Source: CAIWHR01 sp963779805 (GTDB lineage Bacteria > Pseudomonadota > Gammaproteobacteria > Burkholderiales > Casimicrobiaceae). Taken from it: a stretch of DNA of 64,000 nt. The stretch lies in assembly GCA_963779805.1 (NCBI GenBank), contig CAVZZN010000007.1, positions 248,001 through 312,000 of the forward strand. The letters run 5' to 3'. A program made the position numbers and the translations under genes. Positions 37,534-47,163 of the stretch are shown piece after piece (within the stretch, counting starts at the first letter, position 1; each line of letters opens with the position of its first letter). The notes beneath the pieces were generated by a model. The model did no database searches and was not told where the DNA came from. It worked only from the letters and a program-made list of their open reading frames with translations.

Positions 37534-38046
37534 CTACTTGTCGGCGAGCGCCTTGATCACCTTGTCGGTGATGTCGATGCGCGGGCTCGCGAAGATCACC
37601 GGCTCCTGGATGATCAGGTCGAACTTCTCGGTCTCCGCGAGCTGCTGGATCACCTTGTTGGCGCGATCCTGCACGCCCGCGAGCTCCTCGTTGCGCCGCA
37701 GGTTGAGGTCCTCGCGGAACTCGCGCTGCGCGCGCTGCAGATCGCGGGTGAGGTTCGCGAGGTCGCGCTCCTTGTTGCGCCGGTCGGTCTCCGACATCGT
37801 CACGCCGTCCTTCTCGAGACTCGCCTGCAGGTCCCGCGCCTGCTTCGTGAGCTTCTGGATGTCGGCGTCGCGCGCGGCGAACTCCTTCTCGAGCTTCTGC
37901 TGGGCGCGCTTGGCCGGCGCGGCCTCGCGGAACAGGCGCTCCGAGTTGACGAAGCCCAGCTTGTATTCGGCGGCAGAGGCCGTCGCCCCGCCGAGCGCGA
38001 GCAGCGCCAGCATGGCGGCGGCAAGGACGGGTCGTAGGCGATTCAA
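37534..38046 (-). CDS. skp: Periplasmic chaperone Skp (OmpH family)
   Basis: 170 residues from a TTG start at 38046, with GGGGAGA upstream; no ATG fits as well. The signal peptide (AAAMLALLALGGATASAAE) is followed by KLGFVNSERLFREAAPAKRA and a long charged coiled coil (about 45-130). It carries unfolded outer-membrane proteins to BamA, encoded immediately upstream. Confidence 0.92.
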   Translation of the reverse strand: MNRLRPVLAAAMLALLALGGATASAAEYKLGFVNSERLFREAAPAKRAQQKLEKEFAARDADIQKLTKQARDLQASLEKDGVTMSETDRRNKERDLANLTRDLQRAQREFREDLNLRRNEELAGVQDRANKVIQQLAETEKFDLIIQEPVIFASPRIDITDKVIKALADK

Positions 38047-38074
38047 GGTGTTCTCCCCGGGTGCACGCGGCGGA

Positions 38075-40411
38075 TCAGAAAACCGTGCCGATCTGGAATT
38101 GGAAGCGCTGCGCCCGGTCGCCCTTCTTCTCCACGAGCGGCACGGCGTAGCTGAACTTGAGCGGGCCGATCGGCGAGTTCCACGCGAGGCCGACGCCCGT
38201 CGAGTAGCGGAACGACTCGAGCTCGGGCTGCGAGCCGTTGAGGTAGATCTCGCCCGCGTCGGCGAACACGCTGGCCCGCACCGACTTGTCGCCCTTGATG
38301 ATCGGATAGAAGAGCTCGGCATTGCCGATGATCTTGCGCTTGCCGCCGATCACGTTGCCGTAGACGTCCTGCGGGCCCAGCGAGCTCGTTTCGTAGCCGC
38401 GCACGGAGCCGACGCCGCCGGCGAAGAAAGCCTTGAAGAACGGCAGCGGCTTGCCGCCGTAGCCGTCGCCGTAGCCCAGGTCGGCGCGCAGCATCAGCAC
38501 GAAATCCGAGACGACGGGCGTGAACCACTGGTGCAGGTAGTTGACCTTGTAGTACTCGAGATCGCCACCGGGGATGCCGACCTCCACCAGGAACGACTGC
38601 AGGCGGCCGCGCGACGGATAGAGGATGTCGTCGCGGGTGTCGCGGGACCATCCGAGCGAGCCGATGTAGGCGTCGGTGACGAGACCGAACTTGTTGGCGA
38701 AGTCGAGGTACACCGGCGGCGTCTGGTCGAACAGACCCAGCTTGGTGTGCTCGTAGCGCACGCCGAGGTTGATCGCGTCCGTCTCGGTGATCGGGATGCC
38801 GAAAGTCGCCGCGGCGCCCAGGGTCGACGACGTGTACTGCGACACCGCCAGCGTCGAGGTCGGGTCGATGTTGCGTTGGTACGCCTCGAGCGTGCGCGAG
38901 ACGCCGTTCACCGTCCAGTAGGGCTCGGAGAACGCGAGCGAGATCGTGCGGTTGATCTTGCTCGTGTTCAGCGCCGCGATGACGGCATTGCCGCTGCCGA
39001 AGATGTTCTGCTGCGAGACCGAGCCGTTGACCACGATCCCGTCCGAGCTCGAATAGCCCACGCCGGCGAGCAGGCTGCCGGTGGACTTCTCGGTCACGGT
39101 GACGTCGACGTCGGCCTGGTCGGTGGTGCCCGGAACCGGCGGCGTCTCGATGTTCACGTCGTCGAAGAAGCCCAGGCGCCGGATCCGCACCTTGGAGCGC
39201 TCGATGCGCGTGCTGTCGAACCACGCCCCCTCGAGCTGCCGCATCTCGCGCCGGATGACCTCGTCGCGCGTCTTCGCGTTGCCGGCGATGTTGATACGGC
39301 GCACGTACACGCGGCGCCCGGAGTCGACGAAGATCGTGAACGCCGCGGTGCGCTTCTCCCGATCGAGCTCGGGCACGGCATTGACGTTGGCGAACGCGTA
39401 GCCTTCCGCGCCGAGGCGATCGCTGATGTCCTTGGCCGTGGCCTGCAGGCGCTCGCGCGAATACACGTCCCCGGGACGCAGGCGCACGAGCGCGCGCAGC
39501 TCCTCTTCCGGCACCACCAGCTCGCCGGCGAGCTTCACGTCGGAGATCGTGTAGCGCGGACCTTCGGTGACGTTGACGGTGATGTAGATGTCTTCCTTGT
39601 CGGGCGTGATCGACACCTGCGTGGAATCGACCTGGAACTCGAGGTAGCCGCGATTCTGGTAGAAGCTGCGCAGCGCCTCGAGGTCCGCCTGCAGCTTCTG
39701 CTTCGAGTACTGGTCGTTCTTGGTGTACCACGTGAGCCAGCCGGGCGTGGTGAGCTGCATCTCCTTGCGCAGGTCGCTCTCGGAGAAGGTGTGATTCCCG
39801 ATGATGTTGATGCGCGCGATCTTGGCCGGCTCGCCTTCCTCGACGGAGAAATTGATCGCCACCCGGTTGCGCTCCTGCGGCGTCACGGTGGTGGTCACCT
39901 TCGCGCCGTAGAGGCCGCGGGTGATGTACTGGCGCTTCATCTCCTGCTCGGCGCGGTCGAGCGCGGAGCGGTCGAAGATGCGTGCTTCGGCGAGGCCGAT
40001 CTCGCGCAGGGCCTTGCGCAGCGTATCGGTGTCGAACTCCTTGTTGCCGGTGAACTCGACCTTGCTGATCGTCGGCCGCTCCTGCACGATCACGACCAGC
40101 ACGCCGTTCTCCGCCTCGAGCCGGACGTCGCGAAAGAAGCCGGTGGCGAACAGGGCCTTCACCGCCTGCGCCGCACGCTCGTCGTCGATGCGCTCGCCCA
40201 CCTTCACCGGCAGGTAGGAGAAGATGGTGCCCGCTTCGGTACGCTGCACGCCTTCGACCCGGATGTCCTTGATGACGAACGGCTCGAACGCGAGCGCCGG
40301 TGCGGCAACGGCCGCGAGCAATGCGGCGAGCAGCGCAGGAACCGCGCGCAGGCGACCGGAGAGTGTCGTCTTGCGACGACGCCTCGAATCAGAACAAACG
40401 GGAAAAGTCAT
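38075..40411 (-). CDS. bamA: Outer-membrane protein assembly factor BamA
   Basis: 778 residues. Signal peptide to about residue 41 (LLAAVAAPALAFEPF), five POTRA domains (starting IKDIRVEGVQRTEAGTIFSY) and an Omp85 barrel with the conserved VRGYE loop (GGVGSVRGYETSSLGP), ending in FQFQIGTVF with terminal Phe. It inserts beta-barrel proteins into the outer membrane. The ATG at 40411 overlaps rseP by 23 bp. Confidence 0.96.
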   Translation of the reverse strand: MTFPVCSDSRRRRKTTLSGRLRAVPALLAALLAAVAAPALAFEPFVIKDIRVEGVQRTEAGTIFSYLPVKVGERIDDERAAQAVKALFATGFFRDVRLEAENGVLVVIVQERPTISKVEFTGNKEFDTDTLRKALREIGLAEARIFDRSALDRAEQEMKRQYITRGLYGAKVTTTVTPQERNRVAINFSVEEGEPAKIARINIIGNHTFSESDLRKEMQLTTPGWLTWYTKNDQYSKQKLQADLEALRSFYQNRGYLEFQVDSTQVSITPDKEDIYITVNVTEGPRYTISDVKLAGELVVPEEELRALVRLRPGDVYSRERLQATAKDISDRLGAEGYAFANVNAVPELDREKRTAAFTIFVDSGRRVYVRRINIAGNAKTRDEVIRREMRQLEGAWFDSTRIERSKVRIRRLGFFDDVNIETPPVPGTTDQADVDVTVTEKSTGSLLAGVGYSSSDGIVVNGSVSQQNIFGSGNAVIAALNTSKINRTISLAFSEPYWTVNGVSRTLEAYQRNIDPTSTLAVSQYTSSTLGAAATFGIPITETDAINLGVRYEHTKLGLFDQTPPVYLDFANKFGLVTDAYIGSLGWSRDTRDDILYPSRGRLQSFLVEVGIPGGDLEYYKVNYLHQWFTPVVSDFVLMLRADLGYGDGYGGKPLPFFKAFFAGGVGSVRGYETSSLGPQDVYGNVIGGKRKIIGNAELFYPIIKGDKSVRASVFADAGEIYLNGSQPELESFRYSTGVGLAWNSPIGPLKFSYAVPLVEKKGDRAQRFQFQIGTVF

Positions 40412-41738
40412 TGAAGAGTGCTAGCGCCATCAGGACCGCCAGGACGGCCATTCCGATGCGCTGGCCGACCTCGAAAGTGCGGTCGGAGAGAGGACTGCCC
40501 TTGATGAGTTCGGCGAGATAATACAGCAAATGTCCTCCGTCCAGTAACGGAACGGGCAGCAGGTTGAGCACGCCGAGGCTGATGCTGATGAGCGCGAGAT
40601 AGCTCGTGAAAACGAGCGCGCCTGCCTCCACCGATTGTCCGGCGTAATCGGCCATGGTGATCGGACCGCTGATGTTGGACAGCGATGCGTTGCCCGTGAC
40701 GATGCGGCCGAGCATCTTGAGCGTGAATGCGGAGAGCTCCCAGGTCTTGCGCGCGCCCTGCGCAAACGCGTCGACGACGCCGTAGCGCGCGGTGATGCTC
40801 AGGCGTTCCGCGATGGCCGGGTCGACCTTCAGGCGAACACCGACCAGACCCACGCGCCGTCCGTTCACGTCGGCCGCGTCCGCAACGACCGGCACCTCGA
40901 TCGTGCGGCCGTCTCGCTCGATCCTGAAGAGGAGCGTGCCGCCGGGATGGGCATTGGTGTGCAGGGCGACATCGGCGGGCGAGCGCACGGCGACATCGTC
41001 GATCGCGAGAATCCGGTCACCGGAGTGGACGCCGGCGCGCGCCGCAGGCTTGTCGGGCAGCACCTGATCCACGAGCGGCGCACCGAGGTCCGCTTTCAGT
41101 CCGAGCACCGCGAGGAAGTTGCCTTCCCAGTCCGCGCTCGTCACCGGCTCGAGCGAAAGCGCGCGATCGACACGACTGCCATCGGAACGCTCGACCGTCA
41201 TTGCGACGCCGGCGCGCCCGGACGCGGCAAGCAGTCGCCAGCGCAGGTCCTGCCAGCTCTGCACCGCCGTGCCGTCGATCGCCACGACGAGATCGCCTGC
41301 CCGGATACCTGCCGCCGCAGCGGCCGTTGCCGTCGGTGGCGTTGCGAGCACCGCACGTTGTCCGGGAATGCCCGCCATGTAGGTTCCGGCATAGAGCACG
41401 ATCGCGAGCAGCAGATTCGCGATCGGGCCCGCGGCCACGATGGCCACGCGCTTGCCCAGGCTCTGGCGATTGAAGGCGCGGGGCAGGTCGCGCGGGGCGA
41501 CCTCGCCCTCGCGCTCGTCGACCATCTTCACGTAGCCGCCGAGCGGGATCGCGGACAGCGCCCACTCGGTGCGATCGCGACCGACGCGGCGCGACCACAC
41601 GATGCGGCCGAAGCCGACCGAGAACCGCAGCACCTTCACGCCCGCGAGTCGCGCGACGAGGTAATGCCCGAGCTCGTGCACGATGACGAGCACGCCCAGG
41701 GTGACGGCGAACGAAGTGATCTTGAGCAGGACGTCCAT
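40389..41738 (-). CDS. rseP: RseP/site-2-type membrane zinc metalloprotease
   Basis: 449 residues. Zinc motif HELGH at about residue 21 (VLVIVHELGHYLVARLAG), two PDZ domains (about 120-290), and the second metal-ligand motif LNLLPVPLLDGGHLLYY near the C-terminus. It cleaves membrane anti-sigma factors (sigma-E stress pathway) and signal-peptide remnants. The ATG at 41738 lies 14 bp after dxr. Confidence 0.95.
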   Translation of the reverse strand: MDVLLKITSFAVTLGVLVIVHELGHYLVARLAGVKVLRFSVGFGRIVWSRRVGRDRTEWALSAIPLGGYVKMVDEREGEVAPRDLPRAFNRQSLGKRVAIVAAGPIANLLLAIVLYAGTYMAGIPGQRAVLATPPTATAAAAAGIRAGDLVVAIDGTAVQSWQDLRWRLLAASGRAGVAMTVERSDGSRVDRALSLEPVTSADWEGNFLAVLGLKADLGAPLVDQVLPDKPAARAGVHSGDRILAIDDVAVRSPADVALHTNAHPGGTLLFRIERDGRTIEVPVVADAADVNGRRVGLVGVRLKVDPAIAERLSITARYGVVDAFAQGARKTWELSAFTLKMLGRIVTGNASLSNISGPITMADYAGQSVEAGALVFTSYLALISISLGVLNLLPVPLLDGGHLLYYLAELIKGSPLSDRTFEVGQRIGMAVLAVLMALALFNDFSRLF

Positions 41739-41752
41739 GCGGTCGAATAGGG

Positions 41753-42967
41753 TCAGCGGATCTGCGTTGCGGGCGACGATCCAGGCGTCGAGCGGGCGCG
41801 CCGCACCCATTCGCGCGCGAGGCTGCGCGCCTCGGCATCGGCGGCGAGCGCATCGTCGAGCGCGGTCACCGGGCGCGCCGGCATGCGCTCGAGCACGTGG
41901 GCGCAGGTTGCCGCGATGTCCACGTAGCGCAGCGAGCCGTCGAGGAACGCGGCGACGGCGATCTCGTTCGCGGCATTCAGCACCGCCGGCGCCGTGCCGT
42001 GCGCCTCGAGCGCATCGTACGCGAGCTTGAGGCACGGGAACCGGGCGAAATCCGCCGGCTCGAAGGTGAGGTCCGAAAGCGTCGCGAGCTCGAGTCGGCG
42101 CACGCCCGCGGCAACGCGTTGCGGCCACGCGAGCGCGTGCGCGATCGGGGTGCGCATGTCGGGATGTGAAAGCTGCGCGAGGAGCGAGCCGTCGACGTAC
42201 TCCACGAGGGAATGGATCACGCTCTGCGGATGGATCACCACCTCGATGCGCTCGCGCGGCGCATTGAACAGCCAATGCGCCTCGATGACCTCGAGCCCCT
42301 TGTTCATCATCGTGGCCGAGTCGACGCTGATCTTGCGTCCCATGACCCAGTTCGGGTGCGCGCATGCTTCGTCGGGCGTGACGTGCACGAGGTCCCCGAC
42401 GGCGCGCGTGCGGAACGGACCTCCGGAGGCCGTGAGCAGGATGCGCGCGACGCCCGAGTCTTCGGCATTGCCCGCATAGTCGCGAGGCAGGCACTGGAAG
42501 ATGGCGTTGTGCTCGCTGTCGACGGGCAGCAGCGTCGCACCGCCTTCACGCACGGCACGCATGAACGCCGCGCCCCCGATCACCAGCGCCTCCTTGTTGG
42601 CGAGCAGGATGCGCTTGCCGGCGCGTGCCGCGGCAAGCGTGGGCGGGAGCCCCGCGGCGCCGACGATGGCCGCGACGACGGTGTCCGCCTCGGGCAACGC
42701 CGCGACGGTGCACACGCCCTCCGGACCTTCAAGCACCTCCGTCGCGTGCCCCTGCGGCAACGCATCGCGCAACGCTCGCGCCGCGCCGGGATCGAGCAGC
42801 GCGGCAACCCGCGGCCGGAAGCGAACGCACAGCTCGGCGAGCTTCTGCCACTGCCGATTCGCGGCGAGCGCGACGACGTCGAAGCGGTCCGGGTGACGCG
42901 CAATGACATCGAGCGTCGAATCCGCGACGGAACCGGTCGCACCGAGCAGCGTTACGCCGTGCTTCAC
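41753..42967 (-). CDS. dxr: 1-deoxy-D-xylulose 5-phosphate reductoisomerase
   Basis: 404 residues from the GTG at 42967 (VKHGVTLLGATGSVADSTLD). The NADPH-binding GATGSV, the metal-binding region LLPVDSEHNAIFQCL and SASGGPF-type loop (LTASGGPFRT), and the VGRKISVDSAT-like MGRKISVDSATMMNKGLEVIE segment are present. First committed step of the MEP isoprenoid pathway. A longer upstream reading from 43084 only translates the dispersed repeat and is rejected. Confidence 0.95.
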   Translation of the reverse strand: MKHGVTLLGATGSVADSTLDVIARHPDRFDVVALAANRQWQKLAELCVRFRPRVAALLDPGAARALRDALPQGHATEVLEGPEGVCTVAALPEADTVVAAIVGAAGLPPTLAAARAGKRILLANKEALVIGGAAFMRAVREGGATLLPVDSEHNAIFQCLPRDYAGNAEDSGVARILLTASGGPFRTRAVGDLVHVTPDEACAHPNWVMGRKISVDSATMMNKGLEVIEAHWLFNAPRERIEVVIHPQSVIHSLVEYVDGSLLAQLSHPDMRTPIAHALAWPQRVAAGVRRLELATLSDLTFEPADFARFPCLKLAYDALEAHGTAPAVLNAANEIAVAAFLDGSLRYVDIAATCAHVLERMPARPVTALDDALAADAEARSLAREWVRRARSTPGSSPATQIR

Positions 42968-43020
42968 GTCGGCTCCCGTCCGGCGCCCACCGCCGGCGAT
43001 GTGCGAGGCAGCGCGCTCAT

Positions 43021-43082
43021 TGGACGACCTTCGTGCTGCGCACTCCGGTATTCGCGCTTGGGGCGGCCCGGCACGCTCATGC
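43021..43082 (+). repeat. 62-bp dispersed intergenic repeat, copy B
   Basis: 55 of 62 bases match copy A (25720-25781), same orientation. It overlaps the last 6 bp of cdsA and fills half of the 109-bp gap to dxr. Read on the minus strand it opens a spurious frame (MSVPGRPKREYRSAQHEGRP) that could mislead start prediction for dxr. Confidence 0.8.
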
Positions 43083-43913
43083 ACCGAGGGTCAGCGCCGC
43101 GAGCGCGAGCGGGGGCATCGCCGCGAGGAGCGCATCGACGCGATCGAGCACGCCGCCGTGACCGGGAAGCAGCTTGCCGCTGTCCTTCACGCCCGCCTGG
43201 CGCTTCAGCAGCGATTCGAACAGATCGCCCATGACGGACAACCCGGCGACGAGCAGTACGAACACGAGCCATGCCATCCGCACGACGACATCCGGCGCAA
43301 CCCCGGAGCGCGTGCCGTGCAGCGCGAGCAGCACGCCGGTGTAGATCGCGACCGCCGCGAGGCCCCCGGCTACGCCTTCCCAGGTCTTGCCGGGGCTGAT
43401 GTTCGGCGCGAGCTTGTGGCGCCCGAACGCGCGCCCCGTGAAGTAGGCGAACGTATCCGCGATCCACACGATGGCCATCGCCGCGAGCACGCGCCAGGGC
43501 GAGGCGGCCTGCAACTGCACCAGCGCGACCCACGCCGCAAGCAGAATCAGCCAGCCGGTCAGCGCGGCAGCGGCGGGCGATGCGTTGGCATGCCAGTGCC
43601 GGCGCAGCCAGAAAGGCGCGATCAACACCCAGAACGCCGTCCCCATGCCGCAGACGACGAGGACCGTGGCGGCAGGCCAGCCGTCGCGAAAGCCTGCCTG
43701 CGGCGAGAGCAGCACCACGCCGGCGATCGCGGTGGCAAGGACGAACAGAAGCCTTCGCGCACCCGCGAAGCCCACGAGGCGCGCCCATTCGCCCGCGCCG
43801 ATCGCAATCGCGATCAAGGTGACGATGCCCCAGTTGCGCGGCGACAGCAGGAACAGCGCCGCCAGCACGAGCGGCACGAGCACGAGCGCGGTGAGGATGC
43901 GGGTGGCAAGCAA
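43077..43913 (-). CDS. cdsA: Phosphatidate cytidylyltransferase (CDP-diglyceride synthase)
   Basis: 278 residues, about eight membrane helices. The family signature is near the C-terminus: SLLKRQAGVKDSGKLLPGHGGVLDRVDA. The start appears to be a TTG at 43913 (MLATRILTALVLVPLV). It makes CDP-diacylglycerol for phospholipid synthesis in the inner membrane. Confidence 0.94.
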   Translation of the reverse strand: MLATRILTALVLVPLVLAALFLLSPRNWGIVTLIAIAIGAGEWARLVGFAGARRLLFVLATAIAGVVLLSPQAGFRDGWPAATVLVVCGMGTAFWVLIAPFWLRRHWHANASPAAAALTGWLILLAAWVALVQLQAASPWRVLAAMAIVWIADTFAYFTGRAFGRHKLAPNISPGKTWEGVAGGLAAVAIYTGVLLALHGTRSGVAPDVVVRMAWLVFVLLVAGLSVMGDLFESLLKRQAGVKDSGKLLPGHGGVLDRVDALLAAMPPLALAALTLGA

Positions 43914-43952
43914 GGAGGAGCCTCACGACATGCAGGGCCCGCGGAACGGCTT

Positions 43953-44717
43953 TCAGCCGCTGCGCGCAGCCTGCACCTGCTCGCTGGTGCGCCCGAACCG
44001 CCGCTCCCGCTGCTGGTACCACGCGATCGCGGTGTCGAGTGCGGCGGCGTCGAAATCGGGCCACAGCAGGTCGGTGAAGTAGAGCTCGGTGTACGCGAGC
44101 TGCCACATGAGGAAGTTCGAGATCCGCTGCTCTCCGCCCGTCCGGATGAACAGGTCGGGCTCCGGCGCGTAGGCCATCGCGAGATACGGCTCGAGCGCCT
44201 CGGGCAGGAGGGTCGCACCGGCCTCGATCGCTGCCGGATGCTCCCGGAAGTAGCGATGCGCCGCCTGCGCGATGTCCCAGCGTCCGCCGTAGTTCGCGGC
44301 CACGGTGAGCGTGAGCTTCGTGTGTCCGGCGGTGAGCGCTTCGCCGGCCGCGATGAGGTCGCGAATGCGCACATCGAAGCGCGAGACGTCGCCGATCACC
44401 TTGAAGCGGATGCTGTTGCGGTGAAGGCTCGCTACTTCCTGCTCGAGCGCACGCAGGAAGAGCTCCATCAGGATGGACACCTCGTCCTGCGGCCGCCGCC
44501 AGTTCTCGCTCGAGAACGCGAACAGCGTGACGAACTGCACGCCGCGCTCGCCGCACGCCTTCACCACGCTGCGCACCGCTTCGACTCCGCGCCGATGTCC
44601 CGCCACGCGCGGCAGCAGGCGCTGCTTGGCCCATCGCCCGTTGCCATCCATGATGATGGCGACGTGCCGGGGCACCGCGGGCGCATCGGGGATGTCGCGG
44701 GTGGAGCTCTTGAACAC
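43953..44717 (-). CDS. uppS: Undecaprenyl diphosphate synthase
   Basis: 254 residues from a GTG at 44717. The catalytic Asp is in IIMDGNGRWAKQR; FSSENWRRP and DLFIRTGGEQRISNFLMWQ are the conserved cis-prenyltransferase motifs. It makes the lipid carrier for peptidoglycan and O-antigen. Located between frr and cdsA in the usual order. Confidence 0.95.
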   Translation of the reverse strand: MFKSSTRDIPDAPAVPRHVAIIMDGNGRWAKQRLLPRVAGHRRGVEAVRSVVKACGERGVQFVTLFAFSSENWRRPQDEVSILMELFLRALEQEVASLHRNSIRFKVIGDVSRFDVRIRDLIAAGEALTAGHTKLTLTVAANYGGRWDIAQAAHRYFREHPAAIEAGATLLPEALEPYLAMAYAPEPDLFIRTGGEQRISNFLMWQLAYTELYFTDLLWPDFDAAALDTAIAWYQQRERRFGRTSEQVQAARSG

Positions 44718-44774
44718 CGAGAAGGGAGAGCGCGAGAGAAGCAGGAGCGTTGCGGACCGTGGCGGGACCGTCCT

Positions 44775-45332
44775 CTAGATGGCCATCAGATCGGATTCCT
44801 TCGACGCGAGGACCTTGTCGATCTCGGCGATGAAGCGATCGGTGAGCTTCTGGATGTCGACCTGGGCGTGGCGCTCGTCGTCCTCCGAGACGGCCTTCTC
44901 CTTGAGCAGCTTCTTGAGGTGGTCGTTCGCCTCGCGCCGGACGTTGCGCACGGCCACGCGTGCGTTCTCGGCCTCGTGCCGCACGACCTTGACGAGGTCG
45001 CGCCGGCGCTCCTCGGTGAGCGGGGGCATCGGGATGCGGATCACGTCGCCGGCCGTGGCGGGGTTCACCCCCAGGTCGGAATCGCGGATGGCCTTCTCGA
45101 CGACCGGGACCAGCTTCTTTTCCCACGGCTGCACGGTGATCGTGCGCGCGTCGGCGAGCGTCACGTTCGCGACCTGGTTCAACGGCATCGACGAGCCGTA
45201 GTAGTCGACGTGGATGTGATCGAGGATGCCCGCGTGCGCGCGGCCGGTGCGCACCTTGCCGAGGTCCGTCTTGAGCGTCTCGAGGGACTTGCTCATCTTC
45301 TGCTCGGCGGTCTGCTTGACTTCAGGGATCAT
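44775..45332 (-). CDS. frr: Ribosome recycling factor
   Basis: 185 residues, exact family length. MIPEVKQTAEQKMSKSLETL at the start, RTGRAHAGILDHIHVDYYGS and the C-terminal coiled coil (DDERHAQVDIQKLTDRFIAE). The ATG at 45332 has AGGAG upstream. It releases ribosomes after termination. Confidence 0.96.
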   Translation of the reverse strand: MIPEVKQTAEQKMSKSLETLKTDLGKVRTGRAHAGILDHIHVDYYGSSMPLNQVANVTLADARTITVQPWEKKLVPVVEKAIRDSDLGVNPATAGDVIRIPMPPLTEERRRDLVKVVRHEAENARVAVRNVRREANDHLKKLLKEKAVSEDDERHAQVDIQKLTDRFIAEIDKVLASKESDLMAI

Positions 45333-45355
45333 CGCTCCTTCTCCTAAGCTTGGGC

Positions 45356-46123
45356 TCAGCAGTGCACGAGCGTGCCCTCGCGCGCGCCCAGCACCACTCG
45401 CTTGAGCGAGCCGGGCACGAAGATCGAGAACACCTTGAGCAGCATGTTCTGGTCGCGGCACAGCGCGAGCGCCGTGGCGTCCATCACCTTCAGGTTCCTG
45501 ACGATGGCTTCGTCGAACGTGAGGTCGTCGTAGCGGCGTGCGGAACTGTCCTGCTTGGGGTCCGCCGTGTACACGCCGTCGACCTTGGTGGCCTTGAGCA
45601 CGATGTCGACACCCATCTCGCGCCCGCGCAGCGCGGCGGCCGTGTCGGTCGTGAAGAACGGATTGCCCGTGCCGGCCGCGAAGATGACGACCTTGCCTTC
45701 CTCGAGGTGCCGCAGCGCGCGGCCGCGGATGTACGGCTCGGCAACCTGGTCGATGCGCAGCGCGGACTGCACGCGCGACTGCACGCCCGCGCGGCGCAGC
45801 GCATCCTGCAGCGCCAGCGCGTTCATGAGCGTAGCGAGCATGCCCATGTAGTCGGCCGTCGCGCGATCCATCCCCGCGGCGCCGGGCGCGACGCCGCGAA
45901 AGATGTTGCCCCCGCCGATGACCACCGCCACCTGCACCCCGAGGTGCACGACCTCGGCGATCTCGGCCACGATGCGATCGATCACCGCGCGGTTGATGCC
46001 GTAGGGATCGTCCCCCATCAGCGCCTCCCCCGACAGCTTGAGGAGAATGCGCCGGTACGCCGGCTCCGCGCCGGTGGCGGGCGGAACGCCGACCAGCGGA
46101 GCCGTAGCGCTGGAGAGGGTCAT
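45356..46123 (-). CDS. pyrH: Uridylate kinase
   Basis: 255 residues. An amino-acid-kinase fold with RILLKLSGEALMG, VVIGGGNIFRG, GTGNPFFTTDTAAALRG and KATKVDGVYTADP. It phosphorylates UMP to UDP. A roughly 15-residue N-terminal extension precedes the family core, so the true start may be downstream of 46123. Confidence 0.95.
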   Translation of the reverse strand: MTLSSATAPLVGVPPATGAEPAYRRILLKLSGEALMGDDPYGINRAVIDRIVAEIAEVVHLGVQVAVVIGGGNIFRGVAPGAAGMDRATADYMGMLATLMNALALQDALRRAGVQSRVQSALRIDQVAEPYIRGRALRHLEEGKVVIFAAGTGNPFFTTDTAAALRGREMGVDIVLKATKVDGVYTADPKQDSSARRYDDLTFDEAIVRNLKVMDATALALCRDQNMLLKVFSIFVPGSLKRVVLGAREGTLVHC

Positions 46124-46154
46124 CGGTCAGCTCCGGGAGAGCGTGGGATAGCGG

Positions 46155-47051
46155 TCAGCCCTTGGTCATGGCCGCGACTTCGGCCGCGAAATCGTCCTTG
46201 CGCTTCTCGAGGCCCTCGCCCACGACGAAGAGCTCGAAGGCCTTGACGGTGACGCCGTGCGCCTTGAGGAATTTCTCCACGGTCTGATCCGGGTCCTTGA
46301 CGAACGGCTGCCCGAGCAGGGTCACTTCGGCCAGGAACTTGTTGATCCGCCCCTCGACCATCTTCGCCACGATCTCCGCCGGCTTGCCGCTCTCCGCAGC
46401 CTGCGCCGTGTAGATATCGCGCTCGCGCTGGATCATGTCGCCCGGCACCTGGTCCCGCGACACGCACACCGGACGCGTGGCGCCCGGCGCAGCACCCGCC
46501 GCGATGTGCATCGCCACGTCCTTGCCGATCTGCTCGTCGCCGCCGGAGAGCTCGACCGTGACGCCGATGCGCCCGCCGCCGTGCACGTACTGCGCGAGGC
46601 GACCGGCGGTGGTCATCCGCGTGAAGCGCCGGATCGAGATGTTCTCGCCGATCTTCTGGACGAGCGCCTGGCGCGTCGCTTCCACCGTCTTGCCGTCGAG
46701 CGCAAGGTCGGCAATGGCCGCGAGATCGCCGGGGGCCTTCCCGGCGACGACCTGGGCGAGGCGCTTCGCGAACGCGATGAAATCGTCGCTGCGGGAGACG
46801 AAGTCCGTCTCGCAGTTGACCTCGACCATCGCGGCGGCCTTCGCATCGGGCGCGAGAAATGCGCCGATGATGCCTTCCGCCGCCACCCGGCCTGCCGCCT
46901 TCGAGGCCTTGGCTCCGCTCTTGATGCGCAGCACCTCCTCGGCCTTCGCGAGATCGCCGCTCGTTTCCTGCAACGCCTTCTTGCATTCCATCATGCCCAG
47001 CCCGGTGCGCTGGCGCAGCTCCATCACCATGCTTGCGGAAATGTCCGCCAT
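46155..47051 (-). CDS. tsf: Translation elongation factor Ts
   Basis: 298 residues from the ATG at 47051. N-terminal UBA-like domain with VMELRQRTGLGMMECKKALQ (TGAGMMDCKKAL-type signature) and the dimerisation core with VEVNCETDFVSRSDDF. It recharges EF-Tu with GTP. Second in the rpsB-tsf operon. Confidence 0.96.
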   Translation of the reverse strand: MADISASMVMELRQRTGLGMMECKKALQETSGDLAKAEEVLRIKSGAKASKAAGRVAAEGIIGAFLAPDAKAAAMVEVNCETDFVSRSDDFIAFAKRLAQVVAGKAPGDLAAIADLALDGKTVEATRQALVQKIGENISIRRFTRMTTAGRLAQYVHGGGRIGVTVELSGGDEQIGKDVAMHIAAGAAPGATRPVCVSRDQVPGDMIQRERDIYTAQAAESGKPAEIVAKMVEGRINKFLAEVTLLGQPFVKDPDQTVEKFLKAHGVTVKAFELFVVGEGLEKRKDDFAAEVAAMTKG

Positions 47052-47163
47052 TTCGTGTGCTCCGTGTTGCGTGTTCGTCGAGGATGCCGCCGGCACTCGT
47101 TGGAAGTGAGCAGCGAGCCCGGTCGGCAGCAAGGCCGCAGCGCGACGCCGCGGCGCTGCGCGA

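Noticed and set aside
42968..43084. N-terminal extension of Dxr starting at 43084
   Set aside because: The extra residues are translation of the dispersed 62-bp repeat; the family start is the GTG at 42967.
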